From Pseudomonas sp. GM50 (GTDB taxonomy: Bacteria > Pseudomonadota > Gammaproteobacteria > Pseudomonadales > Pseudomonadaceae): 64,000 nucleotides of DNA. Shown piece by piece: positions 1-8,427 of this stretch. Below the pieces are notes generated by a model. That model was given only the letters and a program-made list of their open reading frames with translations, was not told where the DNA came from and made no database searches. Position 1 is the first letter of the stretch; every line of letters starts with the position of its first letter. Both the position numbers and the translations under genes were made by a program. The stretch spans positions 1 to 64,000 of the forward strand of contig NZ_AKJK01000098.1 of assembly GCF_000282375.1 (NCBI RefSeq), read 5' to 3'.

Positions 1-80
1 CCTTGAAAGGGATGGCCCTAAGACCATCTACCCTGATTCGCCAAGAAGTTCGCATCAGCCGAATTACGACTGCTTCGCAG

Positions 81-109
81 CCGAACGGGGGCAAGCCCCC
101 TCGCCACAG
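81..109. repeat. REP half-element (type C)
   Basis: A GC-rich palindrome built on GGGGGCAAGCCCCC followed by TCGCCACA. It matches one arm of the full REPIN at 13752-13883. Its partner arm would lie before base 1, so the element is probably cut by the window edge. It sits behind the 3' end of the first gene. Confidence 0.6.
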
Positions 110-126
110 GGCGGCTGACCTGAATA

Positions 127-870
127 TCAGTGCAGAATCACCGGCGCCGTATCCCGAGGCAGGTTATTGCGCACCGGCGCTTGCCCCGGCTGCTCGTAGC
201 CACCGCCGCCGAGCTGTTGGCTCAGCTGCGCAGCCACATCTTCACCCAGCGCCTTGGACACATCACGTACCACCCGTGGGCGGTTCAGCGAAATCTTGAT
301 ATCCCGGCCATTCACCAGTTTGGTGTCCTGACCTTCGCCCATTGCCGTGAAGGCCGAGGTGATCTCAAAGGTCTTGGTGTTGATCAGGCTGAAGTCTGCC
401 ACCAGCGTCAGCCCCAGCACCGCCGAATAGCTGTCGGTGTTGGCCAGCTCGTTCATGTCGCGGGTGAAGTCGATGTCTGACACGGTGCCGAACAGCACGT
501 AGTCGGCACCCTTGAAGCTACCGGCCTTGATGCGCTTGATCACGTCGTAGACGTCACCCTTGGACGAAGCAGTGTAGGGCGTGCCCTGCACCAGCTGGAA
601 CATGCCGGTGCGCAGAATCTCGCCCTTGATGTCGCCGGTGAATTTTCGCAGTTCACCTTGCTCGATGTAGCTGCTGGTTGCTTCGTACTCTTCGTAACTG
701 GACGAACCACTGGCGCCGTAATAGCTCTGGCTGTGGTTGCTCTGGGCCGAAACAGTGTGGACGTATTGTTCCACCCGTTCCTGATACGCCAGGTCCGCTA
801 CTGCGACTTTCGGGGCCGCTTGCACGCTGAACGCGCAAGCCAGGGCCATCATGCCAATCCATGCGCGCAT
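127..870 (-). CDS. Exported CsgG/LpoB-like protein
   Basis: Protein of 247 aa with a Sec signal peptide (about residues 1-19, ending QAA), no lipobox, and a mature start PKVAVADLAY typical of CsgG/LpoB-type periplasmic domains. Residues about 41-68 are a Ser/Tyr/Glu-rich low-complexity insert and the tail is Gly-rich. The ATG at 870 is chosen over the TTG one codon upstream. It follows the LpoB-like gene by 3 bp and is the last gene of a four-gene minus-strand operon. The fold assignment is family recognition. A role in outer-membrane or peptidoglycan-synthase regulation is inferred from the neighbours only. Confidence 0.75.
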   Translation of the reverse strand: MRAWIGMMALACAFSVQAAPKVAVADLAYQERVEQYVHTVSAQSNHSQSYYGASGSSSYEEYEATSSYIEQGELRKFTGDIKGEILRTGMFQLVQGTPYTASSKGDVYDVIKRIKAGSFKGADYVLFGTVSDIDFTRDMNELANTDSYSAVLGLTLVADFSLINTKTFEITSAFTAMGEGQDTKLVNGRDIKISLNRPRVVRDVSKALGEDVAAQLSQQLGGGGYEQPGQAPVRNNLPRDTAPVILH

Positions 871-873
871 CAA

Positions 874-1461
874 TTAACGCTCCGTGGTTTTGCGGATCTC
901 TTTTTCGTCCATCCACTCGGCCAGACCGCTTTCAACGTCGATCAACTGCAGGCTGAATTTGTAGAAGACGTCCTTGTAGTCGCTGCTGCGCTTGACGATC
1001 GAGCTGATCGAGCCTTCGATGCGATACTTGGCGGCGATCATGTTGCCAGTCTTGGCGACAGTGCTTTTCTTGTACAAGCCGCTCTGGTTTTGCAGCTTGA
1101 GCTGGTCAACCTGGCTTTGCATGGCGGTGTTGTCGCTGGCGAAGCGGGCGACGCCGGTCTTCATCAGCTGGGTCTTGATGCTGGTGGTGATTTCGCGGGT
1201 ATCGATGTACTCGCTGGTCTTGTTCTTCACGTCGTAGACCTGAACCACCGGACGGCCTTGCAGGATGCCGGACTGGGCCAGGGAGCGGGTCATGGATTCG
1301 GCGATCATCTGCAGGTCGGTGGAACCGAACTCGTTGGTCACGGTTTCCACGGCCTTGGTGTCACCGTAGCTGATGTTTTTGCTGCCCAGCGTTGGCGAAG
1401 TGTTGGCGCAACCGCTGGCCAGGAGGGCGATGACGGCGATGAACGAAAAGCGTGCAAACAT
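874..1461 (-). CDS. LpoB-like lipoprotein, putative penicillin-binding protein activator
   Basis: 195-aa lipoprotein: hydrophobic N-terminus with lipobox LLASGC (Cys18), then a compact alpha/beta domain (residues about 45-195) with LpoB-type features (GDTKAVETVT; RIEGSISSIVKRS). LpoB-family proteins are outer-membrane lipoproteins; the E. coli member stimulates PBP1b. This protein lacks the long Pro-rich linker of E. coli LpoB, so how far it could reach through the wall is unclear. It is 39 bp downstream of the YcfL-like gene, same strand. Family call fairly sure; activation of a specific synthase is not shown by the sequence. Confidence 0.8.
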   Translation of the reverse strand: MFARFSFIAVIALLASGCANTSPTLGSKNISYGDTKAVETVTNEFGSTDLQMIAESMTRSLAQSGILQGRPVVQVYDVKNKTSEYIDTREITTSIKTQLMKTGVARFASDNTAMQSQVDQLKLQNQSGLYKKSTVAKTGNMIAAKYRIEGSISSIVKRSSDYKDVFYKFSLQLIDVESGLAEWMDEKEIRKTTER

Positions 1462-1500
1462 GGGAATGCTCTCTAAAACTGAACGAATAGGGTGTCGGGC

Positions 1501-1872
1501 TTAAGGCGTTTTGATTTCGAGACGGAAATCCACGGCTTTGGCGGTTGGCGCAATCGCCTGAATGAAACTGGTCTGCTCGCCGTACATCATCTGGCTTTTC
1601 CAGGTTTCTTCTTCGGCAACCGGGAAACCTTCAGGGCCGAGCCAGGCAAAACGGTAGTAGAAGGTCTTGTTGTTGTAGCTGGTGTTGCTCAGCTGCGCAT
1701 TGACCGTCATGAAGCCGTTTTCCCGGGCCACGCGCATGGCGCCGACCACGATGTTCTTGAGCTTGCCCATGGCCACGACCTTGCTGGCGGCGCTGCCTGG
1801 CTCCGGTGGCGGCGGGGTGGCGCAGCCGGCCAGCAAGGCCAGGGCGACGACAGCGATGAATTTGAAACGCAT
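1501..1872 (-). CDS. YcfL-like (DUF1425) lipoprotein
   Basis: 123-aa lipoprotein with signal peptide and lipobox LLAGC (Cys17), a Pro-rich linker (PPPPEPG) and a small beta-rich domain with the YcfL signature around FYYRFAWLGPEGFPV. In enterobacteria ycfL lies beside lpoB (ycfM), and the same pairing is seen here. Function unknown. It lies 15 bp after the COG3014 gene, so co-transcription is likely. Confidence 0.8.
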   Translation of the reverse strand: MRFKFIAVVALALLAGCATPPPPEPGSAASKVVAMGKLKNIVVGAMRVARENGFMTVNAQLSNTSYNNKTFYYRFAWLGPEGFPVAEEETWKSQMMYGEQTSFIQAIAPTAKAVDFRLEIKTP

Positions 1873-1887
1873 GCAAAGACTCCGTTC

Positions 1888-3282
1888 TTAAGGTTGTTTG
1901 AGGCTGGCCACGGCGGTCGGGTTGGCGCTCGGGATCACGTGTGCGGCCAGGCCGTTGGCGAATACCTGGTTGCCTACGGCGCGCAGGGTGATGACCTGAA
2001 AGCGCTGATCGACGGTGATCTTGACCACCGAGCCGCCCACGGCGCTTGGCAGCGTGACGTGGTGCTCGCCTTTCTTCAAGCGCAGACGCACCACCTGAGT
2101 GTTGTCCGGCAGCGTGCGCCATGTACGAGTATCGGCACCTTCGAGCACGGCTGAAGTGATGCCGACTGCAAGACCCGCCAGCGGGTTGGTTTCGTTGATC
2201 TGCTTCTGTGCCACACCACGAGTGATCGCCCGCACGGTGGTGCGCAGGATGATGCCCGGCATGTCATCACGCAGCGCGCGACGGGACATGGCAGTGGTGC
2301 TGTTGAGTTGGGTCAGGTTCAGCTGCTGACCGTCCACGCCAATCTGGGCAAAGGTGGCGGTTGAGGTATCAGGCTTGATGATCGGGAACGACAGCGGCGT
2401 GATCACCACGTTGTTGCTGATCGGCAATGGCAGCGGAATGCGGATCGAGTCGCGGGACGGCGCCAGACCGCTTTGCACGACGATCAGGATGTCGCTGTCA
2501 TCGTTCTTGGTCGGTTTGTCGAGGTTCACCAGTGCCTGTTCCAGCAGCGGCGTGTTCGGGCGCAGTTCGGCGGCCTTGCGATAACCCGGCGCCGCCAGAT
2601 CTTTCTCGCCCAGGGCTTCGTAGACGAAGCCGGCCAGATAATGGCTGAACGCACTCTGGTAGCTGTTTTTCAGGCTGACCACTTCCGGCGCGTCGAGGCT
2701 GGCTACTGGATAACCCTGAAGATCCTTGTACTGGGTTTTGACGCCTTCTTTCTCGGCCTGCTCTTCGCTCTTGAGGTATTCCTTGTCGCGCAGGTCGGCG
2801 ATCACCGCTTCACGTTCGTGAGTCTTCTTGATCGCGGTACGCGCGCCGTCGAAGTCGTTCACCGCCAACAGGTTGAGGGCCATCTGCGTGGTCAGCATGA
2901 CTTTTTCGTAGTCATAGCCTTCGTAGCGACGAACCTTGTCGTTCACCAGGAAGCTGCCGAACTGAGCCAGGTACTTGTCGGTGTCGAGCTTGACCGCGTC
3001 TTCCCACTTGCCCACCACCTGATCGGCGCTGGTCCAGGCGTTCTGGCTGCCGGACAAGTCGCCCTTGGCGCGCAGCAGTTCGCCCTTCTCGAAGTAATAG
3101 AGCAGGTCTTTGTCTTTGCCGGTGTTGTTCTTTTCCAGCAGGGTCAAGGCGCCGTCGACGTTGCCGGAAGCCAGTTGCTGGTTGGTTTGTGCAAGTTCCG
3201 AATCGTAGTTACGAAAGGCCGAGCAGCCGGAAAGCAGAGTGACAGCGCTGAGCGCGATCAAAGTAGGGGCGCGGAATGCCAT
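1888..3282 (-). CDS. COG3014-family lipoprotein, copy 1
   Basis: 464-aa lipoprotein: signal peptide with lipobox LLSGC (Cys20), then a helical TPR-like region (residues about 25-250; motifs RRYEGYDYEKVMLTTQ and SHYLAGFVYEALGE) and a beta-rich C-terminal part. Paralogue of the gene at 3488-4885, the two sharing long near-identical blocks. First gene of the run COG3014, YcfL, LpoB-like, CsgG-like. The family has no established function. The TPR-like repeats suggest an envelope scaffold (inference). Confidence 0.8.
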   Translation of the reverse strand: MAFRAPTLIALSAVTLLSGCSAFRNYDSELAQTNQQLASGNVDGALTLLEKNNTGKDKDLLYYFEKGELLRAKGDLSGSQNAWTSADQVVGKWEDAVKLDTDKYLAQFGSFLVNDKVRRYEGYDYEKVMLTTQMALNLLAVNDFDGARTAIKKTHEREAVIADLRDKEYLKSEEQAEKEGVKTQYKDLQGYPVASLDAPEVVSLKNSYQSAFSHYLAGFVYEALGEKDLAAPGYRKAAELRPNTPLLEQALVNLDKPTKNDDSDILIVVQSGLAPSRDSIRIPLPLPISNNVVITPLSFPIIKPDTSTATFAQIGVDGQQLNLTQLNSTTAMSRRALRDDMPGIILRTTVRAITRGVAQKQINETNPLAGLAVGITSAVLEGADTRTWRTLPDNTQVVRLRLKKGEHHVTLPSAVGGSVVKITVDQRFQVITLRAVGNQVFANGLAAHVIPSANPTAVASLKQP

Positions 3283-3487
3283 AAGGGGTACGTCTTCCCT
3301 GAATATAAGCAGCCGCGTGCGGGTCGGGCTGTTGGGACCTATCGGCAGGGAGACTGGCGTCCTGCCAATTCCTCATAAAAAGAGGAGCTTAAATGCCGTA
3401 TCGCAATAACGACGGCGCGGCATTATAAACAGGGATGCTGGCCATGTAATGGCTTTTCAATTACATCTTTTCACAACGTGCCACTAC

Positions 3488-4885
3488 TTATTTCCGGCCT
3501 GATACCGGCGCTGGCGAGGTGAGCACGTAAGTCGTTCCGACGACGAATGCCACGGTGTTTATTGTGCGCAGGTTGATGACTTGAAAGTCGCGGTCGATGC
3601 GCAGGGTAATCGGCGCGGTGCCGGGCGCGTTCGGCGCGTTGAACAGGTGTTCACCTTTTTTCAGCCGCAGACGCGCGACCAGGGTTTTGTCCGGCAGGGT
3701 GCGCCATGTGCGGGTATCGGCCTCCTCGAATGGGTCTTCGCGGGTGACCACCAGCGACGCCTTGGCCGGGTTGCGTTCATTTTCCTGGGCCTGGCCGATA
3801 GCCGCCATGTTGGCGCGGAACATGGCCCGCGAGATGATGGCGGGCATGTCATCACGCAAGGTGCGCAAGGCCATGTCGGTGACGCTGTTGAGTGCGGTCA
3901 GCGGCCGTTTGCGGCCATCGACGATGATGTGGTCGAACGCTGGCGTGATGTTGTCCGGGATCATCACCGGGAAAGAAATCGGGGCAACGATCACCAGGTT
4001 TTCGTTGAGCCGTACCGGAATCGGCACGCGCACCGAGCTGCGTGCCGGCGCCAGGCCGCTTTGGACGATGATTAACACATCACTTTCATCGGCTTTTGCC
4101 GGCGGCTTGTCGAGATTGCGTAGCGCCTGCTCGAGAAACGGCAGGTTCGGGCGCAATTCAATTGCCTGGCGATAGCCCGGCGCGGCGAGATCGCGTTCGC
4201 CGAGGGCTTCGTAGGTGAAGCCAGCCAGGTAATGACTGAAGGCGCTCTGATAGCCGTTCTTCAGTTCGATGACGGCTGGCGCATCGAGGGTAGTCACCGG
4301 GTAGCCCTGCAGATCCTTGTAGCGCACCGAAATGCCCTGGGCCTTGGCCTGCTCCTCGAACTCTTCGTACTGCCGCTCGCGCTGGCGGGCAATCAGCGCT
4401 TCGCGTTCGTGGGTTTTCTTGATGTCGGCGCGGGCGCCGTCGAAGTCATTCGCAGCCAATTGGTTGAGGGCCATTTGCGTGGTCAACATGACTTTTTCGT
4501 AGTCGTAACCTTCGTAACGACGCAGTTTGTCATTGACCAGCATGGTGCCCATTTCATTGCCAAACCGTGTGAGCAGTTTCATTGCGCCGGAGGGCGCCGC
4601 TTCTTCGCGCTGGAACACCATCTGGTCGGCGCTGCGCCAGGCTTTCTGGCTCTGCGGCAGCGCACTGGCGACGCTAAGGATGGCGCCTTTCTCGAAGTAA
4701 TAAAGCAGATCCTTGTCTTCCCAGGGATTGTGCGACTCGACCAGATCCAGCGCACCCTGGAGGTTACCCACCAATAGTTGATCGTTGGTCTGTTGCATCT
4801 CCTGATCATAATTTCGGTACGCGGCACATCCACTCAGTTGCAGGGCGAGGCTCAACAGCAGCGAGAAAAAGAGGCAGGAGCGCAT
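3488..4885 (-). CDS. COG3014-family lipoprotein, copy 2
   Basis: 465-aa lipoprotein with lipobox LQLSGC (Cys20). It shares with copy 1 the opening YRNYD, the block LVNDKLRRYEGYDYEKVM, the block around SHYLAGFTYEALGERDLAAP and the C-terminal block RTWRTLPDKT. Signal peptide, linker and extreme C-terminus have diverged. It is separated from copy 1 by 205 bp containing an AT-rich stretch, so copy 1 may have its own promoter. Probably a tandem duplication followed by divergence. Function unknown. Confidence 0.8.
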   Translation of the reverse strand: MRSCLFFSLLLSLALQLSGCAAYRNYDQEMQQTNDQLLVGNLQGALDLVESHNPWEDKDLLYYFEKGAILSVASALPQSQKAWRSADQMVFQREEAAPSGAMKLLTRFGNEMGTMLVNDKLRRYEGYDYEKVMLTTQMALNQLAANDFDGARADIKKTHEREALIARQRERQYEEFEEQAKAQGISVRYKDLQGYPVTTLDAPAVIELKNGYQSAFSHYLAGFTYEALGERDLAAPGYRQAIELRPNLPFLEQALRNLDKPPAKADESDVLIIVQSGLAPARSSVRVPIPVRLNENLVIVAPISFPVMIPDNITPAFDHIIVDGRKRPLTALNSVTDMALRTLRDDMPAIISRAMFRANMAAIGQAQENERNPAKASLVVTREDPFEEADTRTWRTLPDKTLVARLRLKKGEHLFNAPNAPGTAPITLRIDRDFQVINLRTINTVAFVVGTTYVLTSPAPVSGRK

Positions 4886-5038
4886 GGACGATGATTCTTC
4901 CCTGATCGGATAACGCGAGGAGATATCAATTGGCCGCTGAATTTATACGCAGCTACGCAGGAAATACCAACAAAGCTTGAGCGAAACTCATTGGGAGTGA
5001 ACAATGTGTTACTTCGTATTTCCATTTGAGATTTATTC

Positions 5039-6937
5039 ATGATTGCCTCCTCTCGTTTTCTGGCGTGGCTCGTGCTGCCGGTGATCGCGTTCTGCAGCTT
5101 CAATGCGCTGGCCGAAACCGCGGAAGGTGCGCCCAAGGCCTTGCATTTGCTCGATTACATTGGCGCCGATTACCCGGCGACGGTCGAGGCGGGCAAGGTC
5201 ATCGATGAGTCTGAATACCGCGAGCAGAAGGAATTCCTCAAGGTGCTGCAAGGTTTGATCGCCGATTTGCCGGCCAAACCCGAACGCGCAGAGCTGGAGC
5301 AGGGCGTCGGCAGCCTTGGCGCTGCAATCGCCGCTCGCAAAGAGGGCGCAGACGTCGCCCGTCAGGCGCGGCAGCTGGGGGCAAAACTGGCGGTGACCTA
5401 TGAGGTCAGCCAAGCCCCGGTCATCACCCCGGACCCGACCCGCGGCGCGCCGCTGTATGCCCAGCAATGCTCGGTGTGCCATGGCGATGCGGGCGCCGGT
5501 GACGGCCCGGCGGGTGTTGGCATGACGCCACCGCCAGCCAATCTGCGCGATGCCGTGCGACTGGACCGTCTGAGCCTCTATGCGATTTACAACACGTTGG
5601 GCATGGGCGTTGAAGGCACCGACATGCCGGCCTTCGCCGATCAACTGGATGATCGTCAACGTTGGGATCTGGCAACCTACATCGCCAGCTTCAGCGCCGA
5701 TCCGGCCGCGGCAAAATCCGAGAAAACCTACAACATTGCCGACCTGGCACGTCAGACGCCAGCCGAAGTGCAGGCCGCCGAGGGTCCTCAAGCAGCCGCG
5801 ACCTTCCGCGCGCAACGGGCGCAACCGCCGCAGGTCAAGCGTGGCCCGGGGCAGTTGCTGGATTACACGGCGGCCACCTTGGACAAGAGCATCGCCGCCT
5901 ACCGCGCTGGCGATCACGATCAGGCCTACGACCTGTCGGTGGCGGCGTATCTGGAAGGCTTCGAACTGGTCGAAAGTTCTCTGGACAACGTCGACGCCAA
6001 CGTGCGCAAAGACACCGAGAAGTCCCTGATGGCTTACCGTCAGTCGTTGCAGGACGGTTTGCCGGTGGCCCAGGCCGAGCAGCGTCTGGAGGCGGCCAAG
6101 GCCAAATTGAAAGAGTCCGCTGGCCTGCTCGGCAGTGATGGCTTGAGCTGGTCGCTGAGTTACATTTCCGGCCTGTTGATTTTGTTGCGCGAGGGTCTGG
6201 AAGCGATTCTGGTGCTCGCGGCGATCCTCGCATTCCTGCGCAATACCGGTCAGCAATCGGCGGTGCGCAGCGTCAACATCGGTTGGGGCCTGGCGCTGCT
6301 GGCCGGGCTGGCGACCTGGGCGGTGGCGGCGTATGTGATCGACGTCAGCGGTGCCCAGCGAGAACTGCTGGAAGGCGCGACGGCGTTGTTTGCCAGTGTC
6401 ATGGTGCTCTGGCTCGGCGTGTGGATGCATGACCGTCGCCACGCAGCGGCCTGGCAGGATTACATCAAGAGCAGCCTGGTGAGCGGCGGCGGGCGTTTCG
6501 GGTTTGCGATCCTGGCGTTCTTCTCGGTGTATCGCGAACTGTTCGAAGTGATCCTGTTTTACGAAACCCTGTGGTTGCAGGCAGGGCCAGCAGGGCATAA
6601 CGCGGTACTGGCGGGCGGCGCGACGGCGCTGGTAATGCTGATCGGTCTGGCCTGGGTGATTCTGCGTGGCTCAGCGAAACTGCCGCTGGCGTTGTTCTTC
6701 AGCATCAATGCCGGGCTGCTCTGCGCGTTGTCGGTGGTGTTTGCCGGCCATGGCGTGAAGGCGTTGCAGGAAGCCGGGATCTTCGGCACGCGGCCGGTGC
6801 CGTTCTTTGACTTCGACTGGCTGGGGATCCACGCTGATGCCTATTCGCTGAGTGCTCAGGCCGTGGCGATCATTGCGATCATCGTGTTGTACAGCCGTAG
6901 CCGGATGGCCGAGAAGCGGCGGGTGTCGGTTTCTTAA
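5039..6937 (+). CDS. Cytochrome c-FTR1 fusion iron permease
   Basis: 632 aa. Signal peptide (residues 1-25), a periplasmic domain carrying a class I cytochrome c heme site CSVCH (144-148) with candidate distal Met196, a helical linker (about 270-365), then an FTR1/EfeU-type permease with the two iron-transport motifs REGLE (384-388) and RELFE (499-503) and about seven membrane helices. FTR1 permeases move ferric iron coupled to ferrous oxidation. Here the attached cytochrome could accept the electron (inference). No efeO or efeB homologue is adjacent. The start follows a weak GAG-containing leader. Confidence 0.88.
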   Translation: MIASSRFLAWLVLPVIAFCSFNALAETAEGAPKALHLLDYIGADYPATVEAGKVIDESEYREQKEFLKVLQGLIADLPAKPERAELEQGVGSLGAAIAARKEGADVARQARQLGAKLAVTYEVSQAPVITPDPTRGAPLYAQQCSVCHGDAGAGDGPAGVGMTPPPANLRDAVRLDRLSLYAIYNTLGMGVEGTDMPAFADQLDDRQRWDLATYIASFSADPAAAKSEKTYNIADLARQTPAEVQAAEGPQAAATFRAQRAQPPQVKRGPGQLLDYTAATLDKSIAAYRAGDHDQAYDLSVAAYLEGFELVESSLDNVDANVRKDTEKSLMAYRQSLQDGLPVAQAEQRLEAAKAKLKESAGLLGSDGLSWSLSYISGLLILLREGLEAILVLAAILAFLRNTGQQSAVRSVNIGWGLALLAGLATWAVAAYVIDVSGAQRELLEGATALFASVMVLWLGVWMHDRRHAAAWQDYIKSSLVSGGGRFGFAILAFFSVYRELFEVILFYETLWLQAGPAGHNAVLAGGATALVMLIGLAWVILRGSAKLPLALFFSINAGLLCALSVVFAGHGVKALQEAGIFGTRPVPFFDFDWLGIHADAYSLSAQAVAIIAIIVLYSRSRMAEKRRVSVS

Positions 6938-6958
6938 AAGCATTCGCTGCGCTCATAT

Positions 6959-7049
6959 TCGCGGGCAAGCCTCGCTCCTACACAGGTCCGTGTCGTGCGC
7001 ATATTCCGCGAACGATATAAATCCGTAGGAGCGAGGCTTGCCCGCGAAG
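6959..7049. repeat. REPIN (type A)
   Basis: Two inverted arms, CGCGGGCAAGCCTCGCTCC and GGAGCGAGGCTTGCCCGCG, about 45 bp apart, between the FTR1 fusion gene and yaiI. Confidence 0.85.
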
Positions 7050-7071
7050 CTTTTTAGACGAGGAAAATAAT

Positions 7072-7527
7072 ATGCGCGTGTGGATCGATGCCGACGCCTG
7101 CCCTCGGGCGGCTAAGGATCTGGTGGTGAAGTTCGCCCTCAAGCGCCAGTTCGAAGTGGTGCTGGTGGCCGGTCAGCCGCAGATTAAACCGGGCCTCGCC
7201 CTGGTGAAGCTGATCGTGGTGCCCAGCGGCCCGGATGCCGCCGACGATTACCTGGTGGAACACGCGGTGCCAGGTGAACTGGTGATTTGCAGCGATGTAC
7301 CGCTGGCGGATCGGCTGGTGAAGAAGGGCGTCGCGGCGCTGGATCCACGGGGCAAGGAGTTCGATGCGCAGAACATGGGCGATCGACTGGCGGTGCGTAA
7401 CCTGTTCACCGATCTGCGTGAGCAGGGCCAGATGAGCGGCGGACCGGCGCCGTTCGGCGACCGCGAGAAGCAGGCGTTCGCCAATGCGCTGGACCGGATA
7501 CTCACGCGGTTATCGCGCAAGTCTTGA
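7072..7527 (+). CDS. YaiI/YqxD family protein (DUF188)
   Basis: 151 aa, the usual family length. N-terminal VWIDADACP motif, a central SGPDAADD block and a conserved LDPRGKEF segment, which together form the predicted NYN/PIN-like nuclease fold of the family. Function not established. Good ribosome site (GAGG) before the ATG. It lies between two REPINs, so it is probably transcribed alone. Confidence 0.85.
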   Translation: MRVWIDADACPRAAKDLVVKFALKRQFEVVLVAGQPQIKPGLALVKLIVVPSGPDAADDYLVEHAVPGELVICSDVPLADRLVKKGVAALDPRGKEFDAQNMGDRLAVRNLFTDLREQGQMSGGPAPFGDREKQAFANALDRILTRLSRKS

Positions 7528-7543
7528 GCCATGCATTGAACCC

Positions 7544-7633
7544 TGTGGGAGCGGGCTTGCTCGCGAAGGCGGTTTGACAGTCGACATCAAAGTTGAATGT
7601 TATGACCTCTTCGCGAGCAAGCCCGCTCCCACA
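7544..7633. repeat. REPIN (type B variant)
   Basis: Arms TGTGGGAGCGGGCTTGCTCG and its inverted copy CGAGCAAGCCCGCTCCCACA, between the convergent yaiI and elbB 3' ends. A GGGC core replaces the GAGC of the other type B elements. Confidence 0.85.
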
Positions 7634-7644
7634 TTTAAACCGTG

Positions 7645-8313
7645 TTACTCGTCGTTCTCGTGGGTCAGTTCCAACACGCGGTCGACCAGTTTATTGATGC
7701 CGGACGCAGCCTCGCTGATCGATTGCGCCAGCATGTACGCCGGAGTGCTCACCAGCTTGCGCGCCTTGTCTTCGACGATGTCGGTCACCGCGCACTCGGC
7801 ATGGGTGGCGCCCATCTTGTTCATCGCGGCGGCGGTATCGGCATCGTTGCCGATGGTGCAGGTCACACCCGGGCCGTAGATCTTGGCCGCCAGGGCCGGC
7901 GAGATGCAGATCAGCCCTACCGGTTTGCCGGCCTCGGCGAACGCTTCGGTCAGCGCCAGGACGTCAGGTTGAACGCTGCAACCGGCACCTTCGACGGCAA
8001 AGTTCGACAGGTTCTTGGCCGACCCGAATCCGCCAGGAACGATCAGCGCATCGAAGTCTTCGACGCTGGCTTCACGGATATCCTTGATGTTGCCCCGGGC
8101 GATCCGCGCCGATTCCACCAGCACGTTGCGCGCCTCGGGCATTTCTTCGCCGGTCAGGTGGTTGATCACATGCAACTGCGCGATATCGGGTGCGAAACAT
8201 TGCACCTGGGCACCGCGCTGGTCCAGCCGCAGCAGGGTGATCACGCTTTCGTGGATCTCGGCACCGTCGTACACGCCGCAGCCGGAAAGGATCACTGCAA
8301 TTTTTTTGCTCAT
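7645..8313 (-). CDS. elbB: Isoprenoid biosynthesis glyoxalase ElbB
   Basis: 222 aa, a class I glutamine-amidotransferase-like (DJ-1/PfpI superfamily) protein of the ES1/ElbB group. Visible are the start KKIAVILSGCGVYDGAEIHE, the central VPGGFGSAKNLS and the nucleophile region VGLICISPA with the candidate catalytic Cys. The E. coli homologue has glyoxalase activity and was tied to isoprenoid synthesis. Physiological substrate unknown. The gene stands alone, divergent from the membrane hydroxylase gene. Confidence 0.9.
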   Translation of the reverse strand: MSKKIAVILSGCGVYDGAEIHESVITLLRLDQRGAQVQCFAPDIAQLHVINHLTGEEMPEARNVLVESARIARGNIKDIREASVEDFDALIVPGGFGSAKNLSNFAVEGAGCSVQPDVLALTEAFAEAGKPVGLICISPALAAKIYGPGVTCTIGNDADTAAAMNKMGATHAECAVTDIVEDKARKLVSTPAYMLAQSISEAASGINKLVDRVLELTHENDE

Positions 8314-8427
8314 GGGCTTTTCTCCAGATTCATGGCGTTAAATGTCCACTAATTTGTCATTCGTTGCCATAGGGTTAATTCGCGGCTACACCTAATCTCT
8401 GCTGAACGATTCTGATCAGGGCGCGTC

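Noticed and set aside
6113..6208. Glycine-cleavage-style or other riboswitch search in leaders (gcvT leader 40162-40316 in particular)
   Set aside because: No glycine aptamer core or tandem aptamer layout was seen before gcvT; only short weak stems.
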